Positions 1 to 10,077 of a stretch of DNA of 60,000 nt are shown here, in pieces. Numbering within the stretch: position 1 is the stretch's first letter; each line of letters begins with the position of its first letter. This DNA is from Symsagittifera roscoffensis. Its lineage: Eukaryota; Xenacoelomorpha; Acoela; Convolutidae. Both the position numbers and the translations under genes were made by a program. Location: NCBI RefSeq assembly GCF_963678635.1, contig NC_087068.1, forward strand, positions 6,355,907 through 6,415,906. Reading direction: 5' to 3'. The notes under the pieces are model-generated. The model was not told where the DNA came from. It did not search any database and saw nothing but the letters and a program-made list of their open reading frames with translations.

Positions 1-1250
1 GGCACGTTCAAACCAAGCCTCAGAAATGTCGGAGGAAGCCACAAGTCTATTGGGGTTGAAAAAGTGGTGTTCTGGAAATAATTAAAAAGATGAAGAATAG
101 TATGTGGGAAGAACAATACGAGCTTTTTGGGGCGACGTTGGGGTCAATTCGGTTCAGGTACATTTTTAGGAAGGGGCTGTACTCGGATCTCAACTGGGAA
201 ATGGTTTTCCTAGTGGAACTAGGTAGAGATTCTTCGGCGGGGAAAAATGCAGGTGGTCTAAGAGGCAGAACTTTAGGGGGTGGTGCATCTGCCATGGCTT
301 GCCTAACTCTGTGAGTGTGAATTTGCTTTTGAAGCAATTTAAACTGGTTGGAGATGAAAGAACCTCGTTCACTAAAATTTTTGAAAGGCGAAAGAGTGTT
401 ATTTTGAGATAGGATAGTGTCATATTCAGGGGCGTATAAGTCGAGCAACGAAGGGCGAATATCCCGTGGCGGGTTTAAAGGCGAAAGAGTATTATTTTGA
501 GATAGGATAGTGTCATATTCAAGGGCGTATAAGTCAAGCAACGAAGGGTGGACATTCCGTGGGGGATTTGAGATAATGATGAAAAAAAAAGCCGATTTGA
601 TGGAACAAATGTTTTGAGGGCGAACGGTGACGCCAGTAGGTGATACTTGTGGTGTGCATTTAAACGTTGTGAATGAAAATGTTATTTTGCGCTCATCTGT
701 GTGCATCCAGTGATCGCGCGGAGAGCAGCATATTGAATTTTTTGCATTTTGTTTAAAATTTTACTGGCAGCGTGGAACCTCTGACAGGGCTCGCATAATC
801 TAAAATTGGTCTTACCGAAGCTTTAAAAGTAACCAGTAAATTTTCTTTGGACTGGCCCCAGGAAGTCTCGGATAAAGCTTTCAGGATCGATAACCTGCAC
901 GCGGCTTTTGCTAATGTTTGTTAGGAATGTTCTGTGAAGTTTAGAGACGGATCGAAGAAAACATCAAGTATTGTAGAATGTTTATCGAGGGGCAGTATAG
1001 TTTTGTTCATATTAACATTCGGATCAATATTAATATCTTTGGGTGTAAAATGTTAACAGTGTCAGCGATAACACTGATCCTTGAGGAACGACTGTATAAA
1101 CAGACGTAGATTTTGACAGGTCGTCCCTGAAGATACTTTTTGATTGACAACCACTTAAATAGGCTTCTCGGCACGCTGGTGTCATGAAGTAGATCCAGGA
1201 GTGTGCAAAGGCTGACCATGTCAAAAGCTTTTGATTAATCAAGTGAGTAG
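1..1250 (-). mobile_element. Jockey-like non-LTR retrotransposon, 3' part of ORF2 (decayed)
   Basis: Read on the minus strand, this stretch gives, in element order and across several frameshifts, the reverse transcriptase motif SKAFDMVSLCTLLDLL, then VPQGSVLSLTLL (RT block 4/5), then FFDPSLNFTEHS, SKENLLVTFKASVRPILDY, KMQKIQYAALRAITGC and, near position 90-260, SLPSSTRKTISQLRSEYSPF. These are the landmarks of the RT thumb and C-terminal region of Jockey-clade ORF2 proteins, in the right order. The element is cut at its 5' side near 1250, and its 3' end lies at or beyond the left window edge. Stops and frame changes make it dead. The long minus ORF at 47-706 is one open piece of this remnant, not a host gene. 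The clade label (Jockey rather than CR1) is from recalled family patterns. Confidence 0.8.
385..570 (-). repeat. 93-bp tandem duplication inside the LINE remnant (385-477 and 478-570)
   Basis: Two adjacent copies, 93 bp apart, differ at only a few bases. Because 93 is a multiple of three, the duplication keeps the reading frame and doubles a peptide block beginning PPRN/PPRD and ending NNTLSP in the minus-strand translation. Confidence 0.85.
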
Positions 1251-1299
1251 TATATGTTGGTTGGATTCAACATCGGGGGGGGGGGGGGGTGGTGTCTGA

Positions 1300-1585
1300 A
1301 GACCTCCATGTATTAACATAGGCTATAGAGTATCCCGTCTTCACCCTATGTATTAACATAGGGAATAGATTTCCCAATGAAATAAGATAAGGAATAGGTT
1401 TCCCAATGTTCAAAGATAGCAGGTTTCAGATGGTAAGTTTCAGATGGTAAGTTTTTTCGGCGCCCGAATATCCTATCTGTTAGTATAGTGTATAGATTTC
1501 CCTATGTATTAATATATTTTAGGGAATTAAGAACTCAATAAGATAGGGAATAGATTCCCCAATGTATTAAGATAGGGAATGGTGA
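1300..1585. repeat. Degenerate ~30-bp minisatellite
   Basis: Repeated partial copies of a unit with core TATTAA(C/G)ATAGGGAATAG followed by ATTTCCCAATG are visible at about 1308, 1347, 1381, 1480, 1537 and 1564. Spacing is irregular and copies are diverged, so this is an old array. Confidence 0.6.
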
Positions 1586-1892
1586 GGTTTCAGTGTGATG
1601 GCAAGAGAATTGTAAGAAAAATGGTATTTCTTCGGTTTTTGTGTGAAAATGTCTCGTTTTTTCGCAAAATTTTCGGCGCGTTATATAATTGGTGAATATC
1701 AATGGTTAATTAAGTGTAGGTTGTGGATTGAAAGTCATGTAATTAGTTTTCTGGTTCAGGATAAGGCAGTGGTGAGAGTTTCAAAAACTTCAAAATACGA
1801 TAAGATTTGTTATCACTCGACCTATAAACTAATTAATTAGATGATCTTTTTTTCTTGAATCAGTGCTCTATCTACTTCAAACTATGATGAAA

Positions 1893-2552
1893 ACTACTGA
1901 AACTTCGAAAAATGTCAAGTTTTTGGAAAAAAAAAGCAAAAAACTAAAGTATTTGGAAAAAATTGCAAAAATTTTAATTTTTTGGAGAAAATTGCAGAAC
2001 TCTCAGATTTGGTTTTTTTTTGTCGCATCTGATCTAGAAGTAAATTATCATTGTTATATCACGTGCAGAGGTTCAAATTAAGCCCATGTTGTATTTTAAT
2101 TGGAATCATGTTGAGACAATGTTAAAAAAATTTCGAAAAAAAATGGATTTTTCCACAATTTTCACTCAAAATACTACAAAATTTACCCTAGTTTGAGCTC
2201 AGAAGCAGGTTAATGAAAGTTGTGAATACCGGAGGGAAAGCTCATCATGGTTTTAAAACTAGTGAAACTTGGAAAAAAGTCACAATTTTTTGAAAAAAAT
2301 TGCAAAAATTTTAAGTATTTGGAAAAAATTGCAAAAGTTTTCAGTTTGGCTAATTTTTTGTTGCTTCTTGTCTGATTGAAAAAATATACTTACGTACAGA
2401 GTTTAAAATTGAGCTCAAAATTTTATTTTAATTCGCATTATCATGAGACAATGCTGCAAAATTTTGAATATAACTTTGGGTTTCCACAATTTTCTCTCAA
2501 AATATTGAAATACTATAAAGTTTATCATTATTTGAGCTGAAAAGCGGGTTAT
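1893..2552. repeat. Two diverged direct copies of a ~310-bp block
   Basis: The block at 1893-2205 recurs at 2258-2552. The start offset is about 365 bp and the end offset about 339 bp, so indels have accumulated. Both copies are dominated by GGAAAAAA and TTTTTGG runs. No coding content. Confidence 0.55.
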
Positions 2553-3356
2553 ATAATGCTCTGATCACTAAAAACAACCTCATAAAAGTTGAATCAATTT
2601 TAAAACTTCCGATTTCTCGTGAAAATAGCGAAATTAATTGTAGTTTTCCAGAAAGTAAAGGGAAATTTAATCAAATCTATCCAAATTTTTCCATTTTCAA
2701 CTTTTTATTTGTGTAATAAACTCGTTTTTCTTTGTTCAGTTCAGAAAGAATTGAAATAAGAATCGCAAATAAATTCAACAAGAAGAGCAATGTTCATTGA
2801 ATTTTCTAGATCAAACTCCATGATTCAACGACTCCGTTTTTTCTCAATGAGTAAACCAAATTTCTACAAAAAATTTTTCTCGTTGATAACAATAATTTTC
2901 AGATCAATGATGAAAAATGAACAGTTTACTGCTAAAATTGATTAACTTTGAGATTATTTTTTCTTAAAAGTATAACAGATTTTGTCTGAAATTCAACAAA
3001 ATCTTCTTCATAACTGTCGATTATCTTTCTGCTGCTTCTGCAACATAAATTTCATGATGTTTTCGCTAGAAATGTTCTATGTTTTAAGGTTATTCTTGCT
3101 TTCTGCTTAATACAAGCTTTCGCTGTTGAACTCACTTTGCAAGAATTTTTAGTCAGAACTTGGGAGGAAAAAAGTATCAATTGAACGAACAATTTGCTGG
3201 CAGAGATAAAATTAGAACTGATAACGTCTGATTATTATTATGTAATTTGTACACGTTTTTCACAGGTTCTCTTGTTCAGTTGCTACAGTAAACTGTTTAA
3301 ACAAAAATACAACTTTTGAAATCATTAACTGATACTTTTCTGGCAAAATATTTTTT

Positions 3357-4231
3357 AAATTGCCTATTTTTCTTGAACCTTTAAAACAATTACGTTCCTT
3401 CATGGGAGTCCTTAACCACCTTCAGAAATTACTACCAAATTTCCATATTCTGACCGAACAATTCAGACCCTCGCTGAAATTGATTAACAAAGAAAAATAT
3501 TCATGGGGTACGGACCAACAAAAGGCATTTGAAGATAATCTCACATCACAAAAATGTACCATTACGATCAAAAGAGAAATTCCAGGGTGAAATGTGATGC
3601 TAGTCACAGCGGACTAGGTGCAGCTTTAAGACAGAAATAACGGGATGGTTCCTGGGTCCCAATATCATTCGCCTCTAGATTTTTAAATATCCAGGAAAAG
3701 AAATACAGTACTAATGAATTAGAATTACTTGCCATAGTATGGTTATGCGAACATTTCAGAAACTTTTTACTGGGAAATAGATTTGAGGTAGTAACTGACC
3801 ACAAAGCAATCATATCAACTTTTCAAGGTAAAAAATCGTATCAATCTCGTGTGAACAGTTGGGCAGACAGACTTTTACCTTTTGATTTTAAAGTCACACA
3901 TATTGCTGGAACAAAGTTAGGTATAGTCGATTACTTATCGCGTCACCCTACATTCGAAGCTCCTCAACCATCAAGTTACGACGAGCAGTACGTGGTAAAA
4001 TCTATCCAACATTTCTTTTCCGCCTGCTCAACTGTAGAAAAGCTTTACAACAAAGAGTGTAATCATGTACCTAGTCATAATTTTAAGCAGGATGTATCAA
4101 AAAGCATCCCTTGTATAAATAACATTTTGTATATAGACCGGTCTTTTCAGACCAAGAATTCCAGTACTTGTATGAATCAGCAAGAGAGCGACGACATTTC
4201 AGCCACAAGTTTAAATTATTCAGGAAATACA
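3357..4231 (+). pseudogene. Ty3/gypsy pol remnant: RT connection and RNase H
   Basis: The first frame reads LKQLRSFMGVLNHLQKLLPN (RT thumb/connection). After a frameshift near 3588 the next frame reads KCDASHSGLGAALRQK, one in-frame TAA at about 3638, then ISFASRFLN, YSTNELELLAIVW, FEVVTDHKAIIS and WADRLLPFDFKVTHIAGTK. These are the ordered RNase H blocks of Ty3/gypsy Pol, and the acidic residues in DAS, NELEL and TDH are kept. It then runs into a poorly conserved linker to 4231, where the tandem integrase units begin. Upstream gag, protease and most of RT are absent, so this is a 5'-truncated dead copy. Confidence 0.85.
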
Positions 4232-6209
4232 GCTATTTACAAACTAACTCCGCGAGAGGGCGCCGTTAATTTATTCACTAACTTCAACCAATCAGAATCC
4301 AGGAAATTCAATTATGGATGCAAACCGCGAGAGGGCGCCACTAATTTATGCACAGAAACTGGCCAATCACAATCGGGTAAACGCTATTAACGGATGCTCG
4401 CCGCGTGAGGGCGCGCTTAATTTATGCACAGGTTAGAACCAATCAGAACCAAGAGATATACATAAAATACATCCTCCGCGAGAGGGCGCAGATAATTTAT
4501 GCAAAAACGTGAACCAATAAGATTTGAGATATCGTACTCGTGGCTCTGGCAAATTCCTCCAGCATTCTTTCACATCCTGTAACAAAACTCACTCTCCTGT
4601 ATCCAACTGCAACATATCAAAATCATCTGTGCCATATTACAAACTTAACCCGGGTATTAATGCACCAGCAAGTGAGTAAAAAAAAATCTTTCAATTTTAG
4701 ATATGTCGAATGCTATGGATGATCCCATTATGGAGGAAATTATCAGAAGATTGTTGAACGAATTAGCGCCCTATCCAGAATTCCAATTGGTCGCTCAAGA
4801 CCGATCCGCAGACAGAAGGCGAAGAGACCAAGAATGATGTCATCAGTGGAAGCAGGCGAACTCCGACGAACAAAATATGCAACGATAATCGCAAGTTTCC
4901 GAAAACAAAGGATGATCTGACCGAAACGAGCGGCAGGACAAGTGAACCGAGTTTCAATTGGGCAAAGAATAGTCGCCATGGACAAAAAGTCACTACCGGG
5001 TCTGATAGGAACTCTGGACGCAGACATCCTCAGCGAACTGACGGACGAAGATGCAACTCTCAGGCTGATGAAAATGGCATTCAGAAACAGGGACTACAAA
5101 GGCTTCGCTAAGATAGATCCCTACATCAAGACATTTCGGGACTCAGCAGCGGTAGTGGACGGTTGCATTATTATCGACGATAGAATCGCGATACCGAGTT
5201 GCCTCCGACGGGCAGTACTTTCACGTCTACACCGTTCGCACCCGAGTCAAGAAGCGATAGCGGACACGGCCCAGTATTTGTGGTGGCCGAGGATCCACAG
5301 AGACATCGTAAGTCTTTGCAAGAGCTGCAGACAATGTACAAAATTTAGTAAGAACTTAAAACCAATGAGTCCTTTTAAAATGTATAAGTCTCTTCCTCTG
5401 TTAAATGCTCCCAATGAGGAACTACAATTAGATAACGCGGGTCCACTTTCTGATGGTGTAGGTAACCAAATTCATATCTTGGTAGCTATCGACCGTTATT
5501 CTAAATATCCGTCTGCAATGCTCTTTAAAACGACCGGAGCGAATGAAGTTTTAAAATTCTTGGAGAACTACATTTTTACTCATGGTATTCCTAAAGCAAT
5601 CAGAACGGACCAGTATTCTGGATTTAAAAATAAGACTGTAGATCAATTTTGCAAATCAAAAGGGATCAATCATGTTTTCTGCTAGGTCGGAGATCACCGA
5701 GGATGTGGATTCGTAGAGCGTACTATTCAGACGATTGAAAGAAAATTGGGAACCTTACAATTGGAAGATAATCCACCGGATATTCAATCGGCTTTTAAAA
5801 TGATAATCGAAGATATCCGAGTCACGAAAAATTCATTTACAGGTAAATCACCGTTCGAATTACACTTTGACAGGAAACGTAATTCTGAGTGGTCGCTAGC
5901 GACCGACAAATTAAAATCTAAATTGCATTTAGACGAGCAAAATTTGGAGAGAGACCTCCTGACAGCAGAGGAAAGAAGAGAGTTGTGTGACAGCAGGCCT
6001 AGGGTCAAAGTAGTGAAGAAGGGCTACCAGAGCAGAGAAGTGTCTCCCAAATTTAAGCACGAGTCTATTCAGATTGCAAACACGACCTACTACAGATCGT
6101 TAGAACAGCTTGCAAAATCGGCGAATGAGTGGATGGTCTGGAAGAAGAAAGTGGCACATGAAGAAGGCTGCGGATTTCTCAGCACTCTAACTGAGAGAAA
6201 CCAACTCAC
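4232..6209 (+). repeat. Tandem unit 1 of 1.97-kb gypsy integrase segment
   Basis: The segment starts at GCTATTTACAAACTAACTCC and repeats head to tail at 6210 and 8177, giving periods of 1978 and 1967 bp. Each unit carries four GC/CCAAT repeats, a spacer with a short ORF beginning MSNAMDDPIMEE, and the integrase frame. The sequence before the start point differs between unit 1 (RNase H linker) and units 2 and 3 (end of the previous integrase). The array therefore arose by tandem duplication of an internal pol segment, not by LTR-LTR recombination. Confidence 0.9.
4250..4541 (+). promoter_or_regulatory. Array of four ~75-bp repeats with CTCF-like and CCAAT motifs (unit 1)
   Basis: The motif CCGCGAGAGGGCGC (third copy CCGCGTGAGGGCGC) starts at 4250, 4325, 4401 and 4476, so spacing is 75, 76 and 75 bp. 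In most repeats it is followed by TAATTTATGCA or a close variant and then by CCAATCA or CCAATAA. The GC motif fits the known CTCF core pattern (CC.C.AG.GGGCGC), and CCAATCA is the NF-Y type box. A TATA-like CATAAAATA follows near 4461. The resemblance is seen directly; regulatory or insulator function is inference. It could instead be coding linker DNA with a 25-codon repeat (PREGA.NL). Confidence 0.5.
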
Positions 6210-6225
6210 GCTATTTACAAACTAA
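4921..6225 (+). pseudogene. Ty3/gypsy integrase, unit 1
   Basis: The frame opens at 4921, after a TGA, and has no convincing ATG. It reads a linker (LPGLIGTLDADILSELTDED) and then the zinc-binding region LHRSHPSQEA...WWPRIHRDIVSLCKSCRQC (HH-CC). The catalytic core follows: first Asp in LQLDNAGP, second Asp in RTDQYSGFKN, Glu in GCGFVERTIQ. An in-frame TAG at about 5683-5685 lies just before VGDHRGCGFVERTI, between the second Asp and the Glu. The C-terminal part runs to a stop at 6225, where the next tandem unit begins. All three acidic residues are present, but the stop makes the gene non-functional unless it is read through. Confidence 0.85.
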
Positions 6226-8176
6226 CTCCGCGAGAGGGCGCCATTAATTTATTCACTAACTTCAACCAATCAGAATCCAGGAAATTCAATTATGGATGCA
6301 CACCGCGAGAGGGCGCCACTAATTTATGCACAGAAACTGGCCAATCACAATCGGGTAAACGCTATAAACGGATGCTCGCCGCGTGAGGGCGCGCTTAATT
6401 TATGCACAGATTTGAACCAAGAGATATACATAAAATACATCCACCGCGAGAGGGCGCAGATAATTTATGCAAAAACGTGAACCAATCAGATTTGAGATAT
6501 CGTACTCGTGGCTCTGGCAAATTCCTCCAGCATTCTTTCACATCCTGTAACAAAACTCACTCTCCTGTATCCAACTGCAACATATCAAAATCATCTGTGC
6601 CATATTACAAACTTAACCCGGGTATTAATGCACCAGCAAGTGAGTAAAAAAAAATCTTTCAATTTTAGATATGTCGAATGCTATGGATGATCCCATTATG
6701 GAGGAAATTATCAGAAGATTGTTGAACGAATTAGCGCCCTATCCAGAATTCCAACTGGTCGCTCAAGACCGATCCGCAGACAGAAGGCGAAGAGACCAAG
6801 AAGGATGTCATCAGCGGAAGCAGGCGAACTCAGACGAACAAAATATGCCACGATAATCGCAAATTTCCGAAAACAAAGGATGATCTGACCGAATTGAGCG
6901 GCAAGACAAGTGAACCGAGTTTCAATTGGGCAAAGGATAGTCGCCATGGACAAAAAGTCACTACCGGGTCTGATAGGAATTCTGGACGCAGACATCCTCA
7001 GCGAACTGACGGACGAAGGTGCAACTCTCAGGCTGATGAAAATGGCAATCAGAAACAGGGACTACGAAGGCTTCGCTAGGACAGATCCCTCCATCAAGAC
7101 ATTTTGGGACTCAGCAGCGGTAGTGGACGGTTGCATTATTATCGACGATAGAATCGCGATACCGAGTTGCCTCCGACGGGCAGTACTTTCACGTCTACAC
7201 CGTTCGCACCCGAGTCAAGAAGCGATGGTGGATACGGCTCAGTATCTGTGGTGGCCGAGGATCCACAGAGACATCGTAAGTCTTTGCAAGAGCTGCAGAG
7301 AATGTACAAAAATTGGTAAGAACTTAAAACCATTGAGTCCTTTTAAAATGTACAAGTCTCTTCCTCTATTGAATGCTCCCAATGAGGAACTCCAATTAGA
7401 TAACGCGGGTCCAGTTTGTGATGGTGTATGTAACAAAATTTATATCCTGGTAGCTATCGACCGTTATTCTAAATATCCGTCTGCAATGCTCTTTAAAACG
7501 ACCGGAGCGAATAAGTTTTAAAATTCTTGGAGAATTACATTTTTACTCATAGTATTCCTAAAGCAATCAGAACCGACCAGTATTCTGGATTTAAAAATAA
7601 GACTGTAGATCAATTTTGCAAATCAAAAGGAATCAATCGTTTTTTCTGCTAGGTCGGAGATCACCGAGGATGTGGATTCGTAGAGCGTACTATTCAGACG
7701 ATTGAAAGAAAATTGGGAACCTTACAATTGGAAGATAATCCACCGGATATTCAATCGGCTTTTTAAATGATAATCGAAGATATCCGAGTCACGAAAAATT
7801 CATTTACAGGTAAATCACCGTTCGAATTACACTTTGGCAGGAAACGTAATTCTGAGTGGTCGCTAGCGACCGACAAATTAAAATCTAAATTGCATTTAGA
7901 CGAGCAAAATTTGGAGAGAGACCTCCTGACAGCAGAGGAAAGAAGAGAGTTGTGTGACAGAAGGCCTAGGGTCGAAGTAGTGAAGAAGGGCTACCAGAGC
8001 AGAGAAGTTTCTCCCAAATTTAAGCACGAGTCTATTCAGATCGCAAACACGACCTACTACAGATCGTTAGAACAGCTTGCAAAATCGGCGAATGAGTGGA
8101 TGGTCTGGAAGAAGAAAGTGGCACATGAAGAAGGCTGCGGAGTTCTCAGCACTCTAACTGAGAGAAACCAACTCAC
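6210..8176 (+). repeat. Tandem unit 2 of 1.97-kb gypsy integrase segment
   Basis: Nearly identical to unit 1, with scattered substitutions and small indels. In its third 75-bp sub-repeat it lacks about 10 bp that unit 1 has, a difference shared with unit 3. Units 2 and 3 are therefore closer to each other in that block. Confidence 0.9.
6228..6510 (+). promoter_or_regulatory. Four CTCF-like/CCAAT repeats (unit 2)
   Basis: GC motifs start at 6228, 6303, 6379 and 6444. The last interval is 65 bp because one CCAAT-containing stretch has been lost. Otherwise the block matches that of unit 1. Confidence 0.5.
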
Positions 8177-8192
8177 GCTATTTACAAACTAA
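6910..8192 (+). pseudogene. Ty3/gypsy integrase, unit 2
   Basis: Same architecture as unit 1: zinc finger with CKSCRECTK, LDNAGP and the VERTIQ region. It is broken by a frameshift near 7513 (GANKF stop), by the same TAG before VGDHRG at about 7650, and by another small indel near 7760. Because that TAG is shared with unit 1, it predates the tandem duplication or spread by gene conversion. Confidence 0.85.
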
Positions 8193-9283
8193 CTCCGCGA
8201 GAGGGCGCCATTAATTTATTCACTAACTTCAACCAATCAGAATCCAGGAAATTCAATTATGGATGCACACCGCGAGAGGGCGCCACTAATTTATGCACAG
8301 AAACTGGCCAATCACAAGCGGGTAAACGCTATTAACGGATGCTCGCCGCGTGAGGGCGCGCTTAATTTATGCACAGATTTGAACCAAGAGATATACATAA
8401 AATACATCCACCGCGAGAGGGCGCAGATAATTTATGCAAAAACGTGAATCAATCAGATTTGAGATATCGTACTCGTGGCTCTGGCAAATTCCTCCAGCAT
8501 CCTTTCACATCCTGTAACAAATTTCACTCTCCTGTATCCAACTGCAACATATCAAAATCATCTGTGCCATATTACAAACTTAACCCGGGTATTAATGCAC
8601 CAGCAAGTGAGTAAAAAAAAATCTTTCAATTTTAGATATGTCGAATGCTATGGATGAGATGATCCCATTATGGAGGAAATTATCAGAAGATTGTTGAACG
8701 AATTAGCGCCCTATCCAGAATTCCAATTGGTCGCTCAAGACCGATCCGCAGACAGAAGGTGAAGAGACCAAGAATGATGTCATCAGTGGAAGCAGGCGAA
8801 CTCCGACGAACAAAATATGCAACGATAATCGCAAGTTTCCGAAAACAAAGGATGATCTGACCGAAACGAGCGGCAGGACAAGTGAACCGAGTTTCAATTG
8901 GGCAAAGAATAGTCGCCATGGACAAAAAGTCACTACCGGGTCTGATAGGAACTCTGGACGCAGACATCCTCAGCGAACTGACGGACGAAGATGCAACTCT
9001 CAGGCTGATGAAAATGGCAATCAGAAACAGGGACTACAAAGGCTTCGCTAGGATAGATCCCTACATCAAGACATTTCGGGACTCAGCAGTGGTAGTGGAC
9101 GGTTGCATTATTATCGACGATAGAATCGCGATACCGAGTTGCCTCCGACGGGCAGTACTTTCACGTCTACACCGTTCGCACCCGAGTCAAGAAGCGATAG
9201 TGGACACGGCCCAGTATTTGTGGTGGCCGAGGATCCACAGAGACATCGTAAGTCTTTGCAAGAGCTGCAGACAATGCTCCCAG
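8177..9283 (+). repeat. Tandem unit 3 (truncated) of gypsy integrase segment
   Basis: Matches units 1 and 2 until about 9277, inside the integrase zinc finger (CKSCRQC). It then jumps directly to sequence encoding the serine-rich pol tail. The integrase catalytic core is therefore deleted in this copy. Confidence 0.85.
8195..8477 (+). promoter_or_regulatory. Four CTCF-like/CCAAT repeats (unit 3)
   Basis: GC motifs start at 8195, 8270, 8346 and 8411. With the other two blocks this makes twelve near-identical GC-rich motifs in 4.2 kb of otherwise AT-rich DNA. Confidence 0.5.
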
Positions 9284-9292
9284 TGTAAATAG
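8882..9292 (+). pseudogene. Ty3/gypsy integrase zinc-finger part, unit 3, fused to pol tail
   Basis: The frame is nearly identical to unit 1 up to SLCKSCRQC, then reads SQCK and a TAG at 9290-9292. The same frame continues beyond that stop into the pol tail (SQHSDTNKQTNQHPDTNSET and onward). The deletion has thus joined the zinc finger to the tail in frame, with the whole DDE core removed. Confidence 0.8.
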
Positions 9293-9949
9293 AGCCAGCA
9301 CTCCGATACAAATAAACAGACCAACCAGCACCCTGATACAAACTCTGAGACTTCCGATTCCGGTAGTGGATCTGACAAGAACGTCATCGAGTTCTGGAGG
9401 CGTAATCAATCCTCCTGTGTCAACTTTTCTCCAGTTGATAAACCTTCATGTTCAAATGTTGTCCCAGTTTCTATCAAGATCGACAACAAGAGGTCCGATA
9501 AGACCAGGAGAACCACGACTCAACAGGGCGCAGAAGTTGTCTCAGATGCAGCTGGACTTTTACCGGTCTCCTCAGAAGACGACCAGGTGACAGAAACCAA
9601 CGTTACACCACAGTCCTGTCCATTGACTGTAGTGAAACAAACCCCGGATTCTAGCCCCAACAAGTCGGCAGATACCCCGCAGAAGATAACTCCCGAATAC
9701 ACAGCAGATCAAGACGGAAACGAGTCTTCTTCTTCGAGAACCTCAGGCCGCAGTAAAAGACAGACAGAATTTTACGGCAGCGCCATTCACCATGCAGTTA
9801 AAGAAGTGACAGAAGCGTCAACTCCAGGATGTTACGGTGGGCTAACAATCCCGGTGTCGGCGGCTGAGTTATCTCCATCCCCGTCTCCAAAAAAAAGAAT
9901 GAAAGTGTTCAAAAAGAACAAGATACAACCTCAGAAATCGGATGACTAG
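9293..9949 (+). pseudogene. Ty3/gypsy pol C-terminal tail, first copy
   Basis: Hydrophilic, Ser/Thr/Pro-rich frame ending in SSRTSGRSKRQTEFYGS and a basic run (SPSPKKRMKVFKKNKIQPQK). A basic RSxRxRK..xFYG tail is common at the end of gypsy Pol proteins. The frame is open from the TAG at 9290 to the TAG at 9947-9949 and is followed 80 bp later by a polypurine tract, where the 3' LTR should begin. Confidence 0.75.
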
Positions 9950-10027
9950 CTAAAACTAAAACATTTCAAACTCCTATTTAAACTCATTTTGGATTTGTTT
10001 ATAATTTCTGTTGAACAGAAATTTTTG

Positions 10028-10077
10028 AAGGGGGGAAGTGTGGTACGGCTTGGTGTGCGCCTTCCCTTATGAAAGTG
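10028..10077 (+). other. Gypsy polypurine tract and truncated 3' LTR start
   Basis: AAGGGGGGAA at 10028-10037 is a polypurine tract in the right place after the pol stop. TGTGGTACGG from 10039 would be the LTR start. Only about 38 bp of LTR remain before the sequence changes to a minus-strand LINE fragment at about 10078. A second copy lies at 11541-11590. Confidence 0.6.

Larger units (their letters stand above)
1261..3350. other. AT-rich non-coding stretch with degenerate repeats
   Basis: No credible coding region was found. It opens with a G homopolymer near 1275-1290. Around 1300-1580 there are about seven degenerate copies of a roughly 30-bp unit containing TATTAACATAGGGAATAG. Around 1893-2205 and 2258-2552 lie two diverged copies of a block of about 310 bp, each running from a GAAACTT...GGAAAAAA start to a GAGCT..GAAGC/AAAGC.GGTTA end. 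The open frames at 1643-1840 and 1863-2081 are low-complexity and unsupported. Confidence 0.6.

Noticed and set aside
47-706. 219-codon minus-strand frame as a host gene
   Set aside because: Its C-terminal part and neighbouring frames match Jockey ORF2 blocks, and it is one open piece of a frameshifted LINE.
4250-4541. CRISPR-like array of regularly spaced repeats
   Set aside because: Eukaryotic retroelement context, spacers are themselves similar, and there are no cas genes.
4672-4700. 29-bp GTGAGT...TTTTAG 'intron' joining NAPA to MSNAMDD in each tandem unit
   Set aside because: It keeps the frame, but 29 bp is below the size spliced in nearly all animals and there is no other support.
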